Positions 61,945 through 64,000 of a stretch of 64,000 bases of DNA are shown piece by piece (position 1 is the first letter of the stretch; each line of letters starts with the position of its first letter). The position numbers were made by a program, and so were the translations under genes. The notes under the pieces were generated by a model that was not told the origin of the DNA, ran no database searches, and was given only the letters and a program-made list of their open reading frames with translations. Source of the stretch: Collinsella sp. (GTDB lineage Bacteria; Actinomycetota; Coriobacteriia; Coriobacteriales; Coriobacteriaceae); NCBI GenBank assembly GCA_018380195.1, contig JAGZUC010000007.1:14552-78551 (forward strand), read 5' to 3'.

Positions 61945-63057
61945 ATGGCAAAGGTTAAAATCAGCGACGTCGCGCGCGAAGCCGGGGTTTCGCTGGGCAC
62001 GGTTTCCAACGCGCTCAACCATCCCGAAAAGCTGCGCCCCGAGACCCTCAAGCTCATCAACGAAACCATCAATCGACTGGGCTACCTGCCCAACCAAAGC
62101 GCCCGTCAGCTCGCGGGCGGCGCCACCAAGTCCTTTGGCCTGGTGCTCCCCCGTCTCGATCACGGCTTTTCGCTCCAAATTGCCAGCGGCGCCCATAACG
62201 AGGCCCGCAAGCACGGTTACGACCTGCTCATCGCCAACGCCGATAACGACGATATTCTCCAGGACCATTACCTGCGCTACTTTATGGGCACCCAGATGTC
62301 CGGCGTCATGGTTCAGCCCATGGCGTCCCCCGACTGGCACCCCGCAACGACCAAGATGCCCGTACCCATCGTCCATCTGGACATCCACTGCTCCGAGCCC
62401 GGTTACTACGTGGCAGCCGACAACGAGGCACAAGGCCGCATCATCGCCGAGCTCGCCGTCGCCCGCGGCGCACACCATATCATCGTTGTGGGCAGAGCGG
62501 CATTCATGCAGCTCACCCTGCGCGTACTTGGCATTCACAAGGCCCTCGCCCTGCATCCCGATATCAAAATTGAGGTCATTGACGCCGGAGAGTGGAATAC
62601 CGCAGCCGACGGCTACAGCATTGGCGCTCAGATTGCCGGGCGCCCTGCCGACGAACGCCCCGATTTTGTCGTCGGCCTAACCGACGTGTTGGCCTCGGGC
62701 GTTATTTCGGCATTGGTCGACAAAGGCATCTCCGTCCCCGAGCAGGTTCGCGTGGCCGGATGCGACGGCAACCCACTCGCTTGGAGCGGGTCGGTCCCCC
62801 TCACCACGGTGGCACCGCCGGGTTACGAAATTGGCCGCAAGGGTGTCCAACTGCTGATGGAGCAAATCGAGAACAAGGTCCCGACAAAGACCAAGCATAT
62901 CCGCGTCGGCTCTGCAGCACGCACCGTCACCGCAGCCACCGCCGCCGAGGATATCAACCGCCAAGAATTGGTACGTCCGTTCCTACTGGAGCGCGCCAGC
63001 ACCCAGGCAAACACCCAGACCGACGCTACGGCCATCAACCTCGGCGCGTATCTATAG
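61945..63057 (+). CDS. LacI-family transcriptional regulator
   Basis: A 370-residue LacI/GalR regulator. The N-terminal helix-turn-helix and hinge read KISDVAREAGVSLGTVSNAL followed by NHPEKLRPETLKLINETINR and LGYLPNQSARQLAGG, and the rest is a periplasmic-binding-like sugar domain (FGLVLPRLDHGFSLQIASGA, VAGCDGNPLAWSG). The C-terminal tail of about 25 residues (STQANTQTDATAINLG) exceeds the usual. ATG 61945 with AAAGGGG upstream. Divergent from glmS, which raises the chance that it senses an amino-sugar; no other target is adjacent. Confidence 0.92.
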   Translation: MAKVKISDVAREAGVSLGTVSNALNHPEKLRPETLKLINETINRLGYLPNQSARQLAGGATKSFGLVLPRLDHGFSLQIASGAHNEARKHGYDLLIANADNDDILQDHYLRYFMGTQMSGVMVQPMASPDWHPATTKMPVPIVHLDIHCSEPGYYVAADNEAQGRIIAELAVARGAHHIIVVGRAAFMQLTLRVLGIHKALALHPDIKIEVIDAGEWNTAADGYSIGAQIAGRPADERPDFVVGLTDVLASGVISALVDKGISVPEQVRVAGCDGNPLAWSGSVPLTTVAPPGYEIGRKGVQLLMEQIENKVPTKTKHIRVGSAARTVTAATAAEDINRQELVRPFLLERASTQANTQTDATAINLGAYL

Positions 63058-63091
63058 CACGTCGGCCAGTATGCCAAAACGCCGCCTAAGC

Positions 63092-63126
63092 AAAAGAGGC
63101 CCGACCATTGCCGGGCCTCTTTTACT
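63092..63126. terminator. Bidirectional terminator after lacI-type gene
   Basis: AAAAGAGGCCCG pairs with CGGGCCTCTTTT, loop ACCATTGC, with T-runs on both strands, between convergent genes. Confidence 0.85.
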
Positions 63127-63170
63127 TAAGCGCAAAGACGGCCAATTACTCGCTTCAACGCCGCAATTGT

Positions 63171-63821
63171 CTAGCGTACGGCCTTGACCGCCGCCGCCAG
63201 ATCGAACAACGTGTCGAGCACGACCTCGCAGCCATCCACCACGTCCTGCGGCAGCGGCACGATATCGGGCACAGCAAAGACATGGCAGCCGGCCGTGATA
63301 CCCGAGACGCAGCCGTTGCGCGAATCCTCGACCACGGCGCACTCCTCGGGGGCAAAGCCCGCGCGCTCGCAGGCGAGCAGATACATCTCGGGGTCGGGCT
63401 TGCCGTGCACGACGTCCTCGCCACAGGTCACCGTTTCAAACTTGTCAAAGAGGCCGACCATCTTAAGGTTGCGCTCGGCCGTAGCGAGGCGCGACGACGT
63501 CGCTAGACCCACGTGATAGCCCGCAGCCAGCAGCTCGTCTATGCACTCGGCGGCGCCGGCCTTAAGCTCCAGTTCGGTCTTGACCATCTCGTCGCGAATC
63601 TCCTTGTGGCGGACATAGACCGCCTCGGTGGTTTCGTGGCTGCCGTAATGCTTATCAAGGATGTCCATGACATCGGGTAGGGTGCGACCGATAAACTGAT
63701 GGATCAGCGCTTCATCAATCGCGACCCCCAGCTCGGCGGCGCCCGCCTTCCATGCCTTAATACCCAAACGCTCGGTATCGACCAGCGTTCCGTCCATGTC
63801 AAAAATTACAGCCTTGATCAT
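63171..63821 (-). CDS. HAD-superfamily phosphatase, beta-phosphoglucomutase-like
   Basis: A 216-residue HAD subfamily IA hydrolase: motif I VIFDMDGTLVDTE, motif II GLATSSR, motif III Lys in HGKPDPEMY, and motif IV VVEDSRNG. A helical cap lies between motifs I and II. Members are sugar-phosphate phosphatases or phosphoglucomutases. ATG 63821 follows GAGGGGATCG; the frame to 63854 is unsupported. Confidence 0.92.
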   Translation of the reverse strand: MIKAVIFDMDGTLVDTERLGIKAWKAGAAELGVAIDEALIHQFIGRTLPDVMDILDKHYGSHETTEAVYVRHKEIRDEMVKTELELKAGAAECIDELLAAGYHVGLATSSRLATAERNLKMVGLFDKFETVTCGEDVVHGKPDPEMYLLACERAGFAPEECAVVEDSRNGCVSGITAGCHVFAVPDIVPLPQDVVDGCEVVLDTLFDLAAAVKAVR

Positions 63822-64000
63822 ATCGATCCCCTCACCGGATTGCGTTACTGACACTCTACCGCACTTTACAAATTTGTATATAACGTATATAGCATATTGT
63901 GCGGTTGATTTTCAATCTCAACGCAACAGCCTGAACGGACCCTGCGTTTCCGCAGCTAGCGCAACGCGGAAATAGCTCCCGGCACCTGGCCATCACTTCG
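63822..64000. other. Right-edge intergenic DNA
   Basis: About 180 bases with an AT-rich stretch (63867-63900, TATATAACGTATATAGC) that could be a promoter for the HAD gene or for a gene beyond the edge. Nothing else is seen. Confidence 0.4.

Overview
The window looks like a chromosomal segment of a high-GC, Gram-positive gut actinobacterium of the Coriobacteriia, most probably Collinsella. This is an inference from codon use (strong G/C third positions), the gene set (lipoteichoic-acid-synthase-like enzyme, LANTG-type wall-anchored proteins, many heterodimeric ABC exporters, PTS) and the style of the intergenic palindromes. No 16S rRNA or other marker settles the species. Fifty-two coding features (including one edge-truncated gene, one frameshifted gene and two gene fragments), one tRNA and the SRP RNA are supported.

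Layout: 1-2413, end of a heterodimeric ABC exporter operon. 2648-7072, a LysR regulator divergent from an SDR / MFS / Gfo-Idh-MocA catabolic cluster. 7289-10849, tex and a DUF4143-type ATPase. 11273-16435, an ascorbate-type PTS (EIIA, EIIB, EIIC) with two near-identical transaldolase-family aldolases and a divergent DeoR regulator. 16481-19951, a HAD phosphatase and RlmKL. 20046-24785, a potassium operon kup / small membrane protein / kdpD-like / kdpE. 24945-33778, a nitroreductase, an LTA-synthase-like protein, a 1362-residue wall-anchored protein and a flavodoxin. 33906-37631, a second heterodimeric ABC exporter. 37809-42692, a tandem duplication of a LANTG coiled-coil surface protein (copy 1 frameshifted) followed by gene fragments and a second DUF4143 ATPase. 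42853-45932, SRP RNA, a TadA-glycerate kinase fusion, tRNA-Ser and a TetR regulator. 46132-49895, lemA, ilvE, dedA, cysE. 50009-54229, a MarR-controlled third ABC exporter pair. 54411-63821, small unknown genes, a nitroreductase, a degenerate Fis-type regulator beside a YeiH transporter, GntR, glmS, LacI and a HAD phosphatase.

The most unusual content is between genes. Most convergent gene pairs are separated by long nested palindromes. Two of these (28352-28484 and 33056-33184, in opposite orientation) share conserved unpaired blocks while a 9-bp stem differs by three fully compensated base pairs, which points to a selected RNA or DNA structure. A second pair (19957-20020 and 43329-43391) shows the same behaviour. 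Shorter palindromes with a GGGGACAGGCACC core occur three times. Other notable points are an RlmKL protein that has lost the RlmL active-site motif, the TadA-glycerate kinase fusion, and a four-copy, exactly 23-bp-period repeat array in front of one ATPase gene.
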